Source of the DNA: Saccharicrinis sp.
GTDB lineage: Bacteria; Bacteroidota; Bacteroidia; Bacteroidales; Marinilabiliaceae
DNA: 49,996 bases
Reading direction: 5' to 3'
NCBI GenBank assembly: GCA_024635555.1
Contig: JAGXIO010000256.1
Location: 1 to 49,996 of the forward strand
Part shown: positions 17,368 to 25,650 of the stretch, in pieces
Layout: each line of letters begins with the position of its first letter
How positions within the stretch are numbered: the stretch's first letter is position 1
Notes under the pieces: model-generated
Databases searched by the model: none
What the model was told of the DNA's origin: nothing
Seen by the model: only the letters and a program-made list of their open reading frames with translations
Translations under genes and position numbers: made by a program

Positions 17368-20300
17368 ATGAAAAAAGTACTTAAATATACCGTTCGCATA
17401 CTTGCATGGATATTGTTGTCCATTGTAGCCTTGTTGGTCATAGTCCTATTGCTGATACAAACAGGTCCGGTAAAGAAAAAATTGGCCAGTTTTGGTTCGG
17501 AACAAGCCTCCGTGTTTGTTAACGGCAAAGTAAATATTGGGGCTATCGAAGGAAACTTTTTTACTCATCTCAAACTAAAAAACGTTTTACTTACCGATAC
17601 GCAAAAGGATACTGTTGCACATATTGAGGAAGTAAATGTAAGCTACAGTTTACTGCCTTTATTATACAATGAATTGCGCATACATAGTTTGGGAATCCAT
17701 ACGCCTACCGTATTTTTAAAACAACTAAACGACTCCACCTGGAATGTGCAAAACATTATAAAACCTAGCGATCCAGAAAAAGTGGATACTACCTCATCAT
17801 CAAGCTCTTTAGGCATCTACCTGCCACAGTTTATACTGAGTGATGGTAACTTGTTTATCCAATCGAAAGATACCATCATACCCAAAAAAATAGAGGATCT
17901 CAACACCGAAATTTCATTGCGCTATACATCCAAGGAGCAGGAGGTGCAACTTAAATCTTTTTCGTTTACAAGCCAGCAGCCCCAAGTAAAGTTGCAACAA
18001 TTGAGCTTGCAACTCACCCGAACAGCTCAAAAGATTGTGCTAAAGGATTTTTATATAAAAACGGCACTCAACAAATTACAGGGCGAAGCAGAATTCATAA
18101 ATCAGCTGGATACCCTAGCCAACGCAAGTTTAAACAGTGACCCTTTGCAGTTGGAGGAATTTGAATATTTTATACCCGGATTACAATTTCCGGCAACACC
18201 TGTGTTTTCGTTCAATGCATCTTTAAATAAGGATTCTGTAACGGCTACGGTGGAATTGCAGGATAAAGATCAACGCATAAATATCAATCTGCAGTCGGCT
18301 AATTTGCTCGCTTTTATCCAAAACCAAAACGAGGTAATGCTGCAATACAATGTACAAGCATTATTCGAAAATATTGATGTGGCTTATTGGCTGGGCAAGG
18401 AGGAACTAAACCATTTAATAAATGGAAACTTGCACATCAACGGAACAGGCATAAAGCCCCAAACCGCCTCGACTAAAGTAAATGGCGATTTTAACAATTG
18501 CTTGGTTCAAGGCAAAAAAGTAGAGAGCCTTTTTTTTAATTTTGATTTGAACGAAGGTAATTTAAAAGGTATTGCTCAGGGCAAAGGACAATTTGGTGAG
18601 TTTAAGTTGATACCTACTATTCGCGATTTTAATGAAACACCTGTTTACACCATTGAGCTTACTGCTCATAAACTTAATTTGGCGCCTCTAACTGGCAACG
18701 ACAGTTTACAATCTGACATCAATTTTACCGCTTGGGTTAAAGGACGTGGCTTTGAACCTAAAACGATGCAAGCAAATGCCGAACTGGTATTTACTAAATC
18801 GCACATCTATAACCTTGAGCTAGATACCCTACTGGCCAATGTAAAATACCGGAACGAAAATATAACTATTGATACTTTGAACCTGTCCACCAAGGATGTT
18901 AACCTTACAGCAAGAGGAAACTACAGCTTACAGTCGCACTCCGATATTACCTTGTCGGCCAAATTTGAGAGCCTCGACGAATTTGCTTCTTATATTCCGG
19001 GAGCTAAGGTACAAGCCCAAGGACAGATAGATGCTCGATTGTGGGGCACGCTGGACTCACTGAACCTGCAAAGTCAAATTGCACTAGATAAAACCAGATA
19101 CGATAGTATTTTTATTGCTACCATTCGTTTGGATGCCGATGCCCTGTTAACGCCCACGGACACTAGTATAAATGCAAATTTATTAGCTCAAAATCTGGAC
19201 ATCAACAACTTAAAAATTGATTCGGTATGGGCTAATCTAAAAGCGGCTCCCGATTCGATGTATTTAGATGCCAGGGTAGCAGCTAAAGATGCCAAAACCC
19301 AGCTTGAGGCCACAATAAATTTGGGTAAGTTGCTTACCGTAACTTTGCACGATTGGACCATAGATTTTAAAAACCAGAATTTTAAGTTGCAACAGCCTTC
19401 CACCATTCAAATTGATTCGGTAAAGTATAGTATAGCTAATTTCAAAATGGCCTCGGGCATGGCAGACAGTGCCCAATATATTGAAGCCAACGGACATATA
19501 AGCCGAACAGGATCGCAGGATTTTAAACTCCATGTTGACAATATTGATGTGGGTGAAATATTAAAGTCACTGGAATCCGAAATTAAGGCATCCGGGTTAA
19601 TCAATGTGAACATTAAACTCAACGGAACTGCCGCTGCTCCATTAATTGATGGAGATATTAAATGGAAAAATGCCATGCTCAGCGATTACAAATTTACGGA
19701 TGTAGGTGCTTCCTTTAATTACAAGCAAAAACAATTAAACGCCGAAGCCCTGATAGTGCCGCAGGATAGTGGTCGCATATCTCTGAAAGGCTTGTTTCCA
19801 GTTCAGTTTTCGTTGGACAGCATGAAGGTGGATTATGATATCAAGGACCCGGTGAATGCAGAATTGCTCATCGAAAAGTTCCCTTTAAGCGTGCTTGGTA
19901 CTTTTGATATAGCCGATCAAATTAAGGGTCATCTCAATGGAAAAATAGAGGTTAAAGGCACGCCTGAATCACCTGATTTAAATGGATCGTTAAAGTTAGA
20001 AGATGCATTGGTTAAAATCCCAGAATACGGTATAGATTATAGTAACATCAAATTTACCCTTAACTTTTTGCGCGACAAAATAAAACTGGATACCCTAAAT
20101 ATTACAAGTAATGACGGTAGTTTAACCGGAGACGGTGAAATGAGCTTTAACTCCGACTTTTACAAGGGCGACGTCAGTAATTCAACCATCAACTTAACTT
20201 TCGATAGGTTTAACCCCGTAGACCATAAGCAGTTTAATATGGAACTTTCGGGCAAGGCCAACATAGGTGGGAAAAAAGGCGATGTAGTTTTTGGCGGCAA

Positions 20301-21246
20301 CCTAACCATACCCGAAGCACGGATTTATTTACCCGCCGTATTGGCGATGATACAAAAAGGGAATCCTCCAAAAATACCTAAACCAATTCTGTTAAGAGAA
20401 ATGGAAAGGATGAAGCTTGATATGGATACCATGACTGCTCAAAAAATAGATATAGCCGGTGCAGATAGTACTAGCTTCGATTACTTTAATTTTATTACAG
20501 GTAAAATCAAAGTTAAAATTCCAAAAAACACCTGGATAAAAAATGATGATATGCGCATTGAGCTTTCCGGCGATTTGGAAATGATAAAACATGCCGATTT
20601 TTTTGAGATGTTTGGAACTGTGGATATTGTGCGCGGACAATATGACCTATTGGGGAAGACGTTTATGATCAAAGAGGGTTCTGTGAGTTTTCGAGGGGGC
20701 GAAGAATTATTACCCCACATGAATATAAAAGCTACCTACAGCTTTCGCAACAGCCAAAAAGTTGAGCAGGAAATAACCGTTACGGTGGGCGGAACCAGCG
20801 AAGAACCTACCATAGCATTTACTCTCGACGGCAGCACCATTAGCGAAGGCGATGCGCTATCCTATATCCTTTTTGGCAAGGCAATGAACGAGCTAACCAT
20901 GGATCAACAGGAAAATGTGGGAGGAAAAACAGATATGGCGACTAAGGCAGCGGCTTCGATGCTCTCATCGCAGCTTACTAACTTCTTGGGCGACAAACTG
21001 GATGTGGATTACATTGAAGTAAAAAGCGATGGTGGCTTCGACAATGCCACCGTAGTTGTAGGTAAATATATCACCAACGATTTATTTGTGAGTTACGAAC
21101 AACGTTTTGGCGAAACGGACGAAGATGATATGTCGAAGTACGAAGTAAAACTGGAATACGAGCTATTTCGCTTTCTGTTTTTACAGCTCAACAACTCAAC
21201 TATAGATAGCGGCTTTGATGTAATTTTTAAGGTGGATTCAAAGTGA
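17368..21246 (+). CDS. tamB: TamB-like translocation/assembly protein (DUF490)
   Basis: 1292 residues, the usual TamB size. One N-terminal helix (IVALLVIVLLLIQTGPV, about 15-35) anchors it in the inner membrane. A very long beta-rich region of self-similar strands forms the expected hydrophobic groove, and the C-terminal DUF490 domain (about 900-1292) contains DMRIELSGDLEMIKHADFFEMFGTVDIVRGQYDLLGKTFMIKEG and DALSYILFGKAMNEL. TamB works with an Omp85 partner in envelope biogenesis and intermembrane lipid movement. The ATG follows the TamA-like stop by one base (TAATATG), giving a tight operon. A strong terminator follows. Confidence 0.93.
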   Translation: MKKVLKYTVRILAWILLSIVALLVIVLLLIQTGPVKKKLASFGSEQASVFVNGKVNIGAIEGNFFTHLKLKNVLLTDTQKDTVAHIEEVNVSYSLLPLLYNELRIHSLGIHTPTVFLKQLNDSTWNVQNIIKPSDPEKVDTTSSSSSLGIYLPQFILSDGNLFIQSKDTIIPKKIEDLNTEISLRYTSKEQEVQLKSFSFTSQQPQVKLQQLSLQLTRTAQKIVLKDFYIKTALNKLQGEAEFINQLDTLANASLNSDPLQLEEFEYFIPGLQFPATPVFSFNASLNKDSVTATVELQDKDQRININLQSANLLAFIQNQNEVMLQYNVQALFENIDVAYWLGKEELNHLINGNLHINGTGIKPQTASTKVNGDFNNCLVQGKKVESLFFNFDLNEGNLKGIAQGKGQFGEFKLIPTIRDFNETPVYTIELTAHKLNLAPLTGNDSLQSDINFTAWVKGRGFEPKTMQANAELVFTKSHIYNLELDTLLANVKYRNENITIDTLNLSTKDVNLTARGNYSLQSHSDITLSAKFESLDEFASYIPGAKVQAQGQIDARLWGTLDSLNLQSQIALDKTRYDSIFIATIRLDADALLTPTDTSINANLLAQNLDINNLKIDSVWANLKAAPDSMYLDARVAAKDAKTQLEATINLGKLLTVTLHDWTIDFKNQNFKLQQPSTIQIDSVKYSIANFKMASGMADSAQYIEANGHISRTGSQDFKLHVDNIDVGEILKSLESEIKASGLINVNIKLNGTAAAPLIDGDIKWKNAMLSDYKFTDVGASFNYKQKQLNAEALIVPQDSGRISLKGLFPVQFSLDSMKVDYDIKDPVNAELLIEKFPLSVLGTFDIADQIKGHLNGKIEVKGTPESPDLNGSLKLEDALVKIPEYGIDYSNIKFTLNFLRDKIKLDTLNITSNDGSLTGDGEMSFNSDFYKGDVSNSTINLTFDRFNPVDHKQFNMELSGKANIGGKKGDVVFGGNLTIPEARIYLPAVLAMIQKGNPPKIPKPILLREMERMKLDMDTMTAQKIDIAGADSTSFDYFNFITGKIKVKIPKNTWIKNDDMRIELSGDLEMIKHADFFEMFGTVDIVRGQYDLLGKTFMIKEGSVSFRGGEELLPHMNIKATYSFRNSQKVEQEITVTVGGTSEEPTIAFTLDGSTISEGDALSYILFGKAMNELTMDQQENVGGKTDMATKAAASMLSSQLTNFLGDKLDVDYIEVKSDGGFDNATVVVGKYITNDLFVSYEQRFGETDEDDMSKYEVKLEYELFRFLFLQLNNSTIDSGFDVIFKVDSK

Positions 21247-21260
21247 TTTCTACCTGATTA

Positions 21261-21308
21261 AAAAACCTAGGGTTTCACTTTGAGTGAAGCCCTAGGTTGC
21301 GTTTTTTC
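21261..21308 (+). terminator. Rho-independent terminator after tamB
   Basis: AACCTAGGG plus TTTCACT pairs with AGTGAA plus GCCCTAGGTT around a 3-base loop, with one bulge, giving a stem of about 15 bp. GCG then TTTTTT follow. It ends the tamA-like/tamB operon. Confidence 0.92.
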
Positions 21309-21678
21309 CTCCAGCTAGATTTAGCAACTCCGATTATTTCTGTTTCCCACAGACCCTCTGATTCAACTCACGTTTCTTAAGTATCCAAAAATGGCCTTTA
21401 AATTTATATCGGGTGTTTTTAGAATTACTTTATGGAGCGCAAATAGAACTATTGTTTCTGTGCCTTTGTATATCGCTAACCTCAATATGTAGAAAAACGT
21501 AGTCAGAATATACCTACTTCTAACCTTCCAAATTTGACCGCTAGCACAATATAACATCCTGATTGATAGATTATTTTACCTATTTATGTGCGTTGTGCAA
21601 AACTATGTGGCACGTTTATTACATATGTACTCTCGATGTATAAACAGAAATAAAAAGTTACCAATAATCTTAATCAAT
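21309..21678. other. Long leader/promoter region of the OmpA-lipoprotein gene
   Basis: No convincing coding sequence is present; the minus-strand frame at 21363-21557 has no family features. The main signal is TGGCACG-TTTA-TTAC at 21608-21622, which fits the sigma-54 -24/-12 consensus TGGCACG-N4-TTGC with correct spacing and one mismatch (A in place of the G of GC). It would start transcription near 21634, leaving a leader of about 45 bases. Confidence 0.4.
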
Positions 21679-22368
21679 ATGAAGACAAAAGAAATAAGTA
21701 AAAAACTGGCTACTCTTCTAGTTATAATATCTTTTTTGGTATTTGGAGGCTGCAACTCAACAAAAACCCTCAAAGGTGGCGCCATAGGAGCAGGTGCCGG
21801 AGGAGCAATTGGGGGAGTAATAGGTTCAGGTTCTGATAATACGGCCAAAGGAGCCATTTTTGGTGCGATGATAGGTGGCGCAGCAGGAGCTCTAATAGGA
21901 AAGTACATGGACAAACAAACCGAAGAGCTTCAGAAAGATTTGGAAGGCGCCGAAGTAGAAAGGGTTGGCGAGGGTATTAAAATAACCTTTGATTCAGGTC
22001 TTCTATTCGGTTTTGATTCGTCAAATCTTACCGAAGCCTCGAAGAAAAACATAGAAGATTTAGCCAAAACGCTTAACGAGTACGACGATACCGAAATTCT
22101 GATAGAAGGCCATACAGATAATAAAGGCGCCGATGATTACAATCAAAAATTATCCGAAGAAAGAGCTGCATCAGTGGTTAACCAACTTACTGCTCGTAAC
22201 GTTCCCAATAGAAGGTTCACCATTGTTGGCCACGGCGAAGCAATGCCCATAGCTACCAATGAAACAGACGAAGGCAGAAAGCAAAATCGACGTGTAGAGG
22301 TTGCCATTTATGCCAATAAAAAACTTAAAAAAGCAGCCGAAAAAGGTGATGTTGAAAAAGTAAAGTAG
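21679..22368 (+). CDS. OmpA-family lipoprotein with glycine-zipper region
   Basis: 229 residues from the ATG at 21679; the open frame to 21586 would add a non-signal N-terminus, so the later start is preferred. A lipoprotein signal ends at Cys25 (FLVFGGC). Residues about 33-75 are a glycine zipper (GGAIGAGAGGAIGGVIG and GAIFGAMIGGAAGALIG), likely membrane-inserting. The C-terminal OmpA domain has ILIEGHTDNKGADDYN, LSEERAASVV, and GHGEAMPIA with the QNRRVE peptidoglycan-binding end. It therefore links the outer membrane to peptidoglycan. Downstream is a beta-barrel gene, probably in the same regulon. A sigma-54-like site upstream is noted separately. Confidence 0.92.
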   Translation: MKTKEISKKLATLLVIISFLVFGGCNSTKTLKGGAIGAGAGGAIGGVIGSGSDNTAKGAIFGAMIGGAAGALIGKYMDKQTEELQKDLEGAEVERVGEGIKITFDSGLLFGFDSSNLTEASKKNIEDLAKTLNEYDDTEILIEGHTDNKGADDYNQKLSEERAASVVNQLTARNVPNRRFTIVGHGEAMPIATNETDEGRKQNRRVEVAIYANKKLKKAAEKGDVEKVK

Positions 22369-22414
22369 AACAAAAAATTTAATTGAAATAGTACAAAACA
22401 AAAGTTTATAGATT

Positions 22415-22498
22415 ATGAAACGAGCCATGACAGTACCCTTACACACAGGAGAAAACATTACTGGTGAGTTCCATCGAATACCATATATTAACAAATAA
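22415..22498 (+). CDS. Possible 27-residue peptide
   Basis: A short ATG-to-TAA frame lies between the OmpA-lipoprotein and the beta-barrel genes, starting MKRAMTVPLHTGENITG and ending PYINK. It has no hydrophobic segment and no recognisable family. It fills nearly the whole gap between its neighbours and may be chance or a leader peptide. Confidence 0.2.
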   Translation: MKRAMTVPLHTGENITGEFHRIPYINK

Positions 22499-22509
22499 AT
22501 TTTAATGAG

Positions 22510-23136
22510 ATGAAAAAAGTATTTTTATTCTTTGCCACAGCAGGTCTTCTTATGGCACCAACCATCAAAGCACAAGAATCAGCAGTTGGTATAAAAGGAG
22601 GTGTAAATTTGTCAACCCTAAGTATCGACGATAATAACGATAAAAACATGAAGCTTGGATTTCATGTAGGGGTTTTCAACAAAATAGCTATCACCGAATC
22701 GTTTGCCGTACAGCCAGAGTTGTTATACTCTCGTCAAGGTCTTAAAGTTGAATATGATGGAATAGCTGACGGAGAAACAAATTTTAATTTAAATTACATT
22801 AACCTACCCGTTAAATTGGTGTTCAATTTATCCGAAGATTTTGAATTTCAATTTGGACCCTACGTTGGCTATTTAATCGATGCTAACCTTAAAACAGATG
22901 CGGATGTACTTGGTATATTTGAAATTAACTCCGAAGATGATGTGGACCGGAAGAATTTTAATTCGATTGATTATGGTCTAACTGCAGGTTTAGGTTTTGA
23001 TTTAGATCCACTTATTATTAGTATTAATTATAACTTGGGTCTAAGTCAGGTAGCCAAAGACGATGAATTCTCCTACAACATGCTCGGTGATGCCAAAAAC
23101 AGGGTAATCCAAGTTTCTGTTGGTCTTAAATTTTAA
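22510..23136 (+). CDS. Outer-membrane beta-barrel protein (porin-like, OMP_b-brl_2 type)
   Basis: 208 residues. A signal peptide (KKVFLFFATAGLLMAPTIKAQ) is cleaved after AQ at about residue 21, the common Bacteroidota pattern. The mature part has alternating hydrophobic strands: VGIKGGVNLSTLSIDD, FAVQPELLYSRQGLKVEYDG, YINLPVKLVFNL, FEFQFGPYVGYLIDANL, DYGLTAGLGFDL and the terminal strand VIQVSVGLKF ending in Phe. This is the PorT/OMP_b-brl_2 style 8-strand barrel of unknown cargo. It is followed after 29 bases by a DUF1328 gene. Confidence 0.88.
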   Translation: MKKVFLFFATAGLLMAPTIKAQESAVGIKGGVNLSTLSIDDNNDKNMKLGFHVGVFNKIAITESFAVQPELLYSRQGLKVEYDGIADGETNFNLNYINLPVKLVFNLSEDFEFQFGPYVGYLIDANLKTDADVLGIFEINSEDDVDRKNFNSIDYGLTAGLGFDLDPLIISINYNLGLSQVAKDDEFSYNMLGDAKNRVIQVSVGLKF

Positions 23137-23165
23137 TCCTAATTATTAATTAAAAACTTACTATT

Positions 23166-23333
23166 ATGTTACGTTTAGTTATTACATTTTTTATCATAGC
23201 CATTATAGCCGCTATATTTGGTTTTGGAGGTATTGCAGCAGGAGCTGTTGGAATAGCAAAAGTTATATTCTTTATTTTTCTTGTACTATTTGTAATCTCA
23301 CTTATAGCAGGTGGTGTAAGAGGTTGGAAGTAA
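23166..23333 (+). CDS. DUF1328-family small membrane protein
   Basis: A 55-residue protein. Two hydrophobic helices ([20 protein letters not shown] and [20 protein letters not shown]) are joined by AGAVGIAK. The motif [25 protein letters not shown] is that of DUF1328, a family of tiny membrane proteins often stress-induced. It ends GVRGWK. It follows the beta-barrel gene by 29 bases and ends 63 bases before the first copy of the 105-bp repeat, which carries a terminator-like hairpin. Confidence 0.88.
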   Translation: MLRLVITFFIIAIIAAIFGFGGIAAGAVGIAKVIFFIFLVLFVISLIAGGVRGWK

Positions 23334-23396
23334 ATACTTTAAACAATTATCAATCCTAAATTAATCTTTAACCTCACGCATCCCTAAATTTCGGCC

Positions 23397-23501
23397 TTTT
23401 TTGGGCTATTCAATCCGTAGTTTCCCTTTCTATCAACCTACTTGGTAATAATTGGGTTAAACTACGGATTTTTATTTTTTATATAATAAGTACCTTTGAG
23501 C
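23397..23501 (+). repeat. 105-bp repeat, copy 1 (terminator-like hairpin plus promoter-like box)
   Basis: This block is nearly identical to 25492-25596. It contains ATCCGTAGTTT (23413-23423) and AAACTACGGAT (23459-23469), a perfect 11-bp inverted repeat around 35 bases, followed directly by a T-rich run. It ends with TACCTTTG (23491-23498), a match to the Bacteroidota -7 box TAnnTTTG. As placed it could end transcription of the DUF1328 operon. Confidence 0.85.
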
Positions 23502-23525
23502 GGGTCACGTCAAATAATTGAACAA

Positions 23526-23554
23526 ATGCGCAACACAAAATTTGTGTTGCGCAT
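23526..23554. terminator. Strong perfect hairpin at the 3' end of the GH20 gene
   Basis: ATGCGCAACACAAA and TTTGTGTTGCGCAT are perfect complements separated by a single A, so the real stem is about 11 bp with a 7-base A/T loop. It lies 33 bases beyond the GH20 stop on the minus strand, followed by a modest T-rich stretch. It may serve as a terminator in one or both directions. Confidence 0.65.
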
Positions 23555-23587
23555 ATATAATTTCTATTTGCCATGCAGCAATGATTA

Positions 23588-25168
23588 CTATTCCTTTTCA
23601 GTATTTGTATTCCAAGGCACAAGTGCAGAAGGGTAGAAATTAATTCCCAGTATTTGATAACGCTCACGTTGTTGCGCCAAACGTACTTTATACTCATCCC
23701 ATTCTCTCCCATCAGGACGACTCCATCCTATTTCGGCATACCCTGCAATACGCGGAAACGCCAATTGCTCAATCTCGTTCATATTGGTTAATGTTTCTGT
23801 CCATAGTGGCGCTTCCACTCCAAGTATATTTTCCCTACCAATTCCTTCTACCAATGTCGCTGGATTCCAATTATATCCATGATCAACTTCAATAGTTCCA
23901 GCCCAATTAAGTCCAAGTACGGTTGTGGAATCATACTTCATATCGAGATAAGCTCTGCTAGCGGGCGACATAATAACCTTTGCCCCCTGTCCTACCCCTA
24001 TGAGCGCATTTTCATCTTTGCTCCAATATTGCACAACTGCATTATCGGCGAGTGTGGCATGTGCTATTTCGTCCCATCCAATAATGCGTTTTCCATACGA
24101 TTCTACGATGTTTTGCACCCGATTTACGAAATAAACATAATCTGCTTCTTTGGTAGAGTGGGATTCATCTCCTCCAATATGAAAATACGGTCCGGGTGTC
24201 ATTTCGCTTAATTCTCGCACTACATCATCTACAAACTGATACACCACCTCTTTATTGGTACAAAAGGTACTAAACCCTACCTTAATGCCGGTATATAACT
24301 CTGGCGCTTTTCCATCGCACGATAACTCCGGATATGAAGCCAGTGCTGCATTGGTATGGCCCGGCATATCTACTTCCGGTACAACGGTTATATAACGATC
24401 CTGGGCATAACGCACGATCTCTTTATACTTTTCTTGAGTATAAAAACCACCTTTACCTCCACCTACCTGCGTACTTCCACCATGTTTAGTAAGATTTGGC
24501 CACGATTTTATTTCCACCCGCCATCCCTGATCATCTGTGAGATGAAAATGAAAAATATTCATTTTATACATCGTAATATGGTCGATATACCTTTTTACAT
24601 CCTCCACACCAAAAAAATGACGCGCCACATCGAGCATGGCACCGCGATAGGCATACTCCGGATAATCCCGTATCGTGCCAGTTGCCAGCAACCAGGGCCC
24701 TTCTTGTATGCTATCAGCTTCTATCTTAGGAGGTAATAACTGCCTTAATGTTTGTAGTCCGCGCATCAGTCCGGCTGGCTTTAATGCCATTACACGAACC
24801 AAACGATCGCTGATAGTAAGCTCATAACCCTCCTCGCCAAGTTCCTTTGTGCTATCATTTACAGTTAGATAAAAACCGCCTTTTGAAGGTTCCTTGTCTG
24901 TTTTAATTACCGGAAACTTAAATCCTGTTGGAGTACTAAGCAAAGATGACAGGTAGTCGCCAATCCGCATTAACTCTTCATCTCCATTGGAAACGTACAC
25001 TGACATATCATCCGTTAATTCAAAAGCACCATGAGTGGCAACCACAGAAACGGGTTTTGGTATAATACCGTTTTTTGTAAGATCGGTAGGTGGATAATTT
25101 TTGCAAGAGTTAAACATGACGGCCAAACATAACATGAAAAATGCATGTTTTAAAAATAGGAACTTCAT
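23588..25168 (-). CDS. Beta-N-acetylhexosaminidase lipoprotein (GH20)
   Basis: 526 residues. A lipoprotein signal ends at Cys22 (AVMFNSC). Residues about 35-165 are the GH20b-like N-terminal domain, and the (beta/alpha)8 catalytic domain starts at RGAMLDVARHFFGVEDVKRYID. The catalytic Asp-Glu pair is D334-E335 in YFHIGGDES, with the earlier VVPEVDMPGH and FHFHLTDDQGWRVEIK substrate blocks intact. It should remove terminal GlcNAc/GalNAc from glycans in the periplasm or at the surface, using the substrate-assisted mechanism of the family. It stands alone between two copies of a 105-bp repeat, which is unusual and may reflect how it arrived. Confidence 0.95.
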   Translation of the reverse strand: MKFLFLKHAFFMLCLAVMFNSCKNYPPTDLTKNGIIPKPVSVVATHGAFELTDDMSVYVSNGDEELMRIGDYLSSLLSTPTGFKFPVIKTDKEPSKGGFYLTVNDSTKELGEEGYELTISDRLVRVMALKPAGLMRGLQTLRQLLPPKIEADSIQEGPWLLATGTIRDYPEYAYRGAMLDVARHFFGVEDVKRYIDHITMYKMNIFHFHLTDDQGWRVEIKSWPNLTKHGGSTQVGGGKGGFYTQEKYKEIVRYAQDRYITVVPEVDMPGHTNAALASYPELSCDGKAPELYTGIKVGFSTFCTNKEVVYQFVDDVVRELSEMTPGPYFHIGGDESHSTKEADYVYFVNRVQNIVESYGKRIIGWDEIAHATLADNAVVQYWSKDENALIGVGQGAKVIMSPASRAYLDMKYDSTTVLGLNWAGTIEVDHGYNWNPATLVEGIGRENILGVEAPLWTETLTNMNEIEQLAFPRIAGYAEIGWSRPDGREWDEYKVRLAQQRERYQILGINFYPSALVPWNTNTEKE

Positions 25169-25491
25169 AGATATTTAGTTTTAAAATATTCGTTAATTAC
25201 CAAATCATATTTTACACTTAAAAGGCGTGATTATTCCTTTTATAAAGCATTGAAATGCAGAAAAGCAACTCGATTATCAAATAGATAACACCCTGTGAAT
25301 AAATATTATAAATATGGGTATTTTATTTCTATTTGCAAAATTATCAATGGTGTCCGGCAAGCATTCTTAATTATCCTTAAAACCCAATATTTATAAGGGA
25401 TTAAATTTATTAGATTAACACCTCTCATCCACAAACTACCTAAAAAACCAAGATTCCCTATTTTTAATAAAGTAATTGATGCGTTTTAGTT
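25169..25491. other. Spacer upstream of the GH20 gene
   Basis: AT-rich, with no credible coding sequence. It should hold the GH20 promoter on the minus strand. A weak AAAAGG...CCTTTT inverted repeat lies at about 25218-25243. Nothing else stands out. Confidence 0.4.
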
Positions 25492-25596
25492 TTTTTTGGG
25501 CGATTCAATCCTTAGTTTCCCTTTCAATCAACATACGTTGGTTATAATTGGGTTAAACTACGGATTTTTATTTTTATAAAATAAGTACCTTTGTGC
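25492..25596 (+). repeat. 105-bp repeat, copy 2, upstream of the U32 gene
   Basis: The same block as 23397-23501 with about ten differences. The left hairpin arm is ATCCTTAGTTT (one mismatch to the right arm AAACTACGGAT). The terminal box TACCTTTG (25586-25593) is conserved and would place a start about 50 bases ahead of the U32 ATG. It thus looks like a promoter or attenuator for that gene. Confidence 0.85.
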
Positions 25597-25650
25597 CTCC
25601 ATACAATCTATTACAACACGGTTTTTAATCAAAGAGGCTTTTACATAGGT

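Noticed and set aside
21363-21557. Open frame of 64 codons on the minus strand in the leader of the OmpA-lipoprotein gene
   Set aside because: No family features, residues unlike a real protein, and it overlaps the likely promoter.
22415-22498. Confident call of a 27-residue peptide gene
   Set aside because: There is no family or conservation evidence; it is listed only at low confidence.
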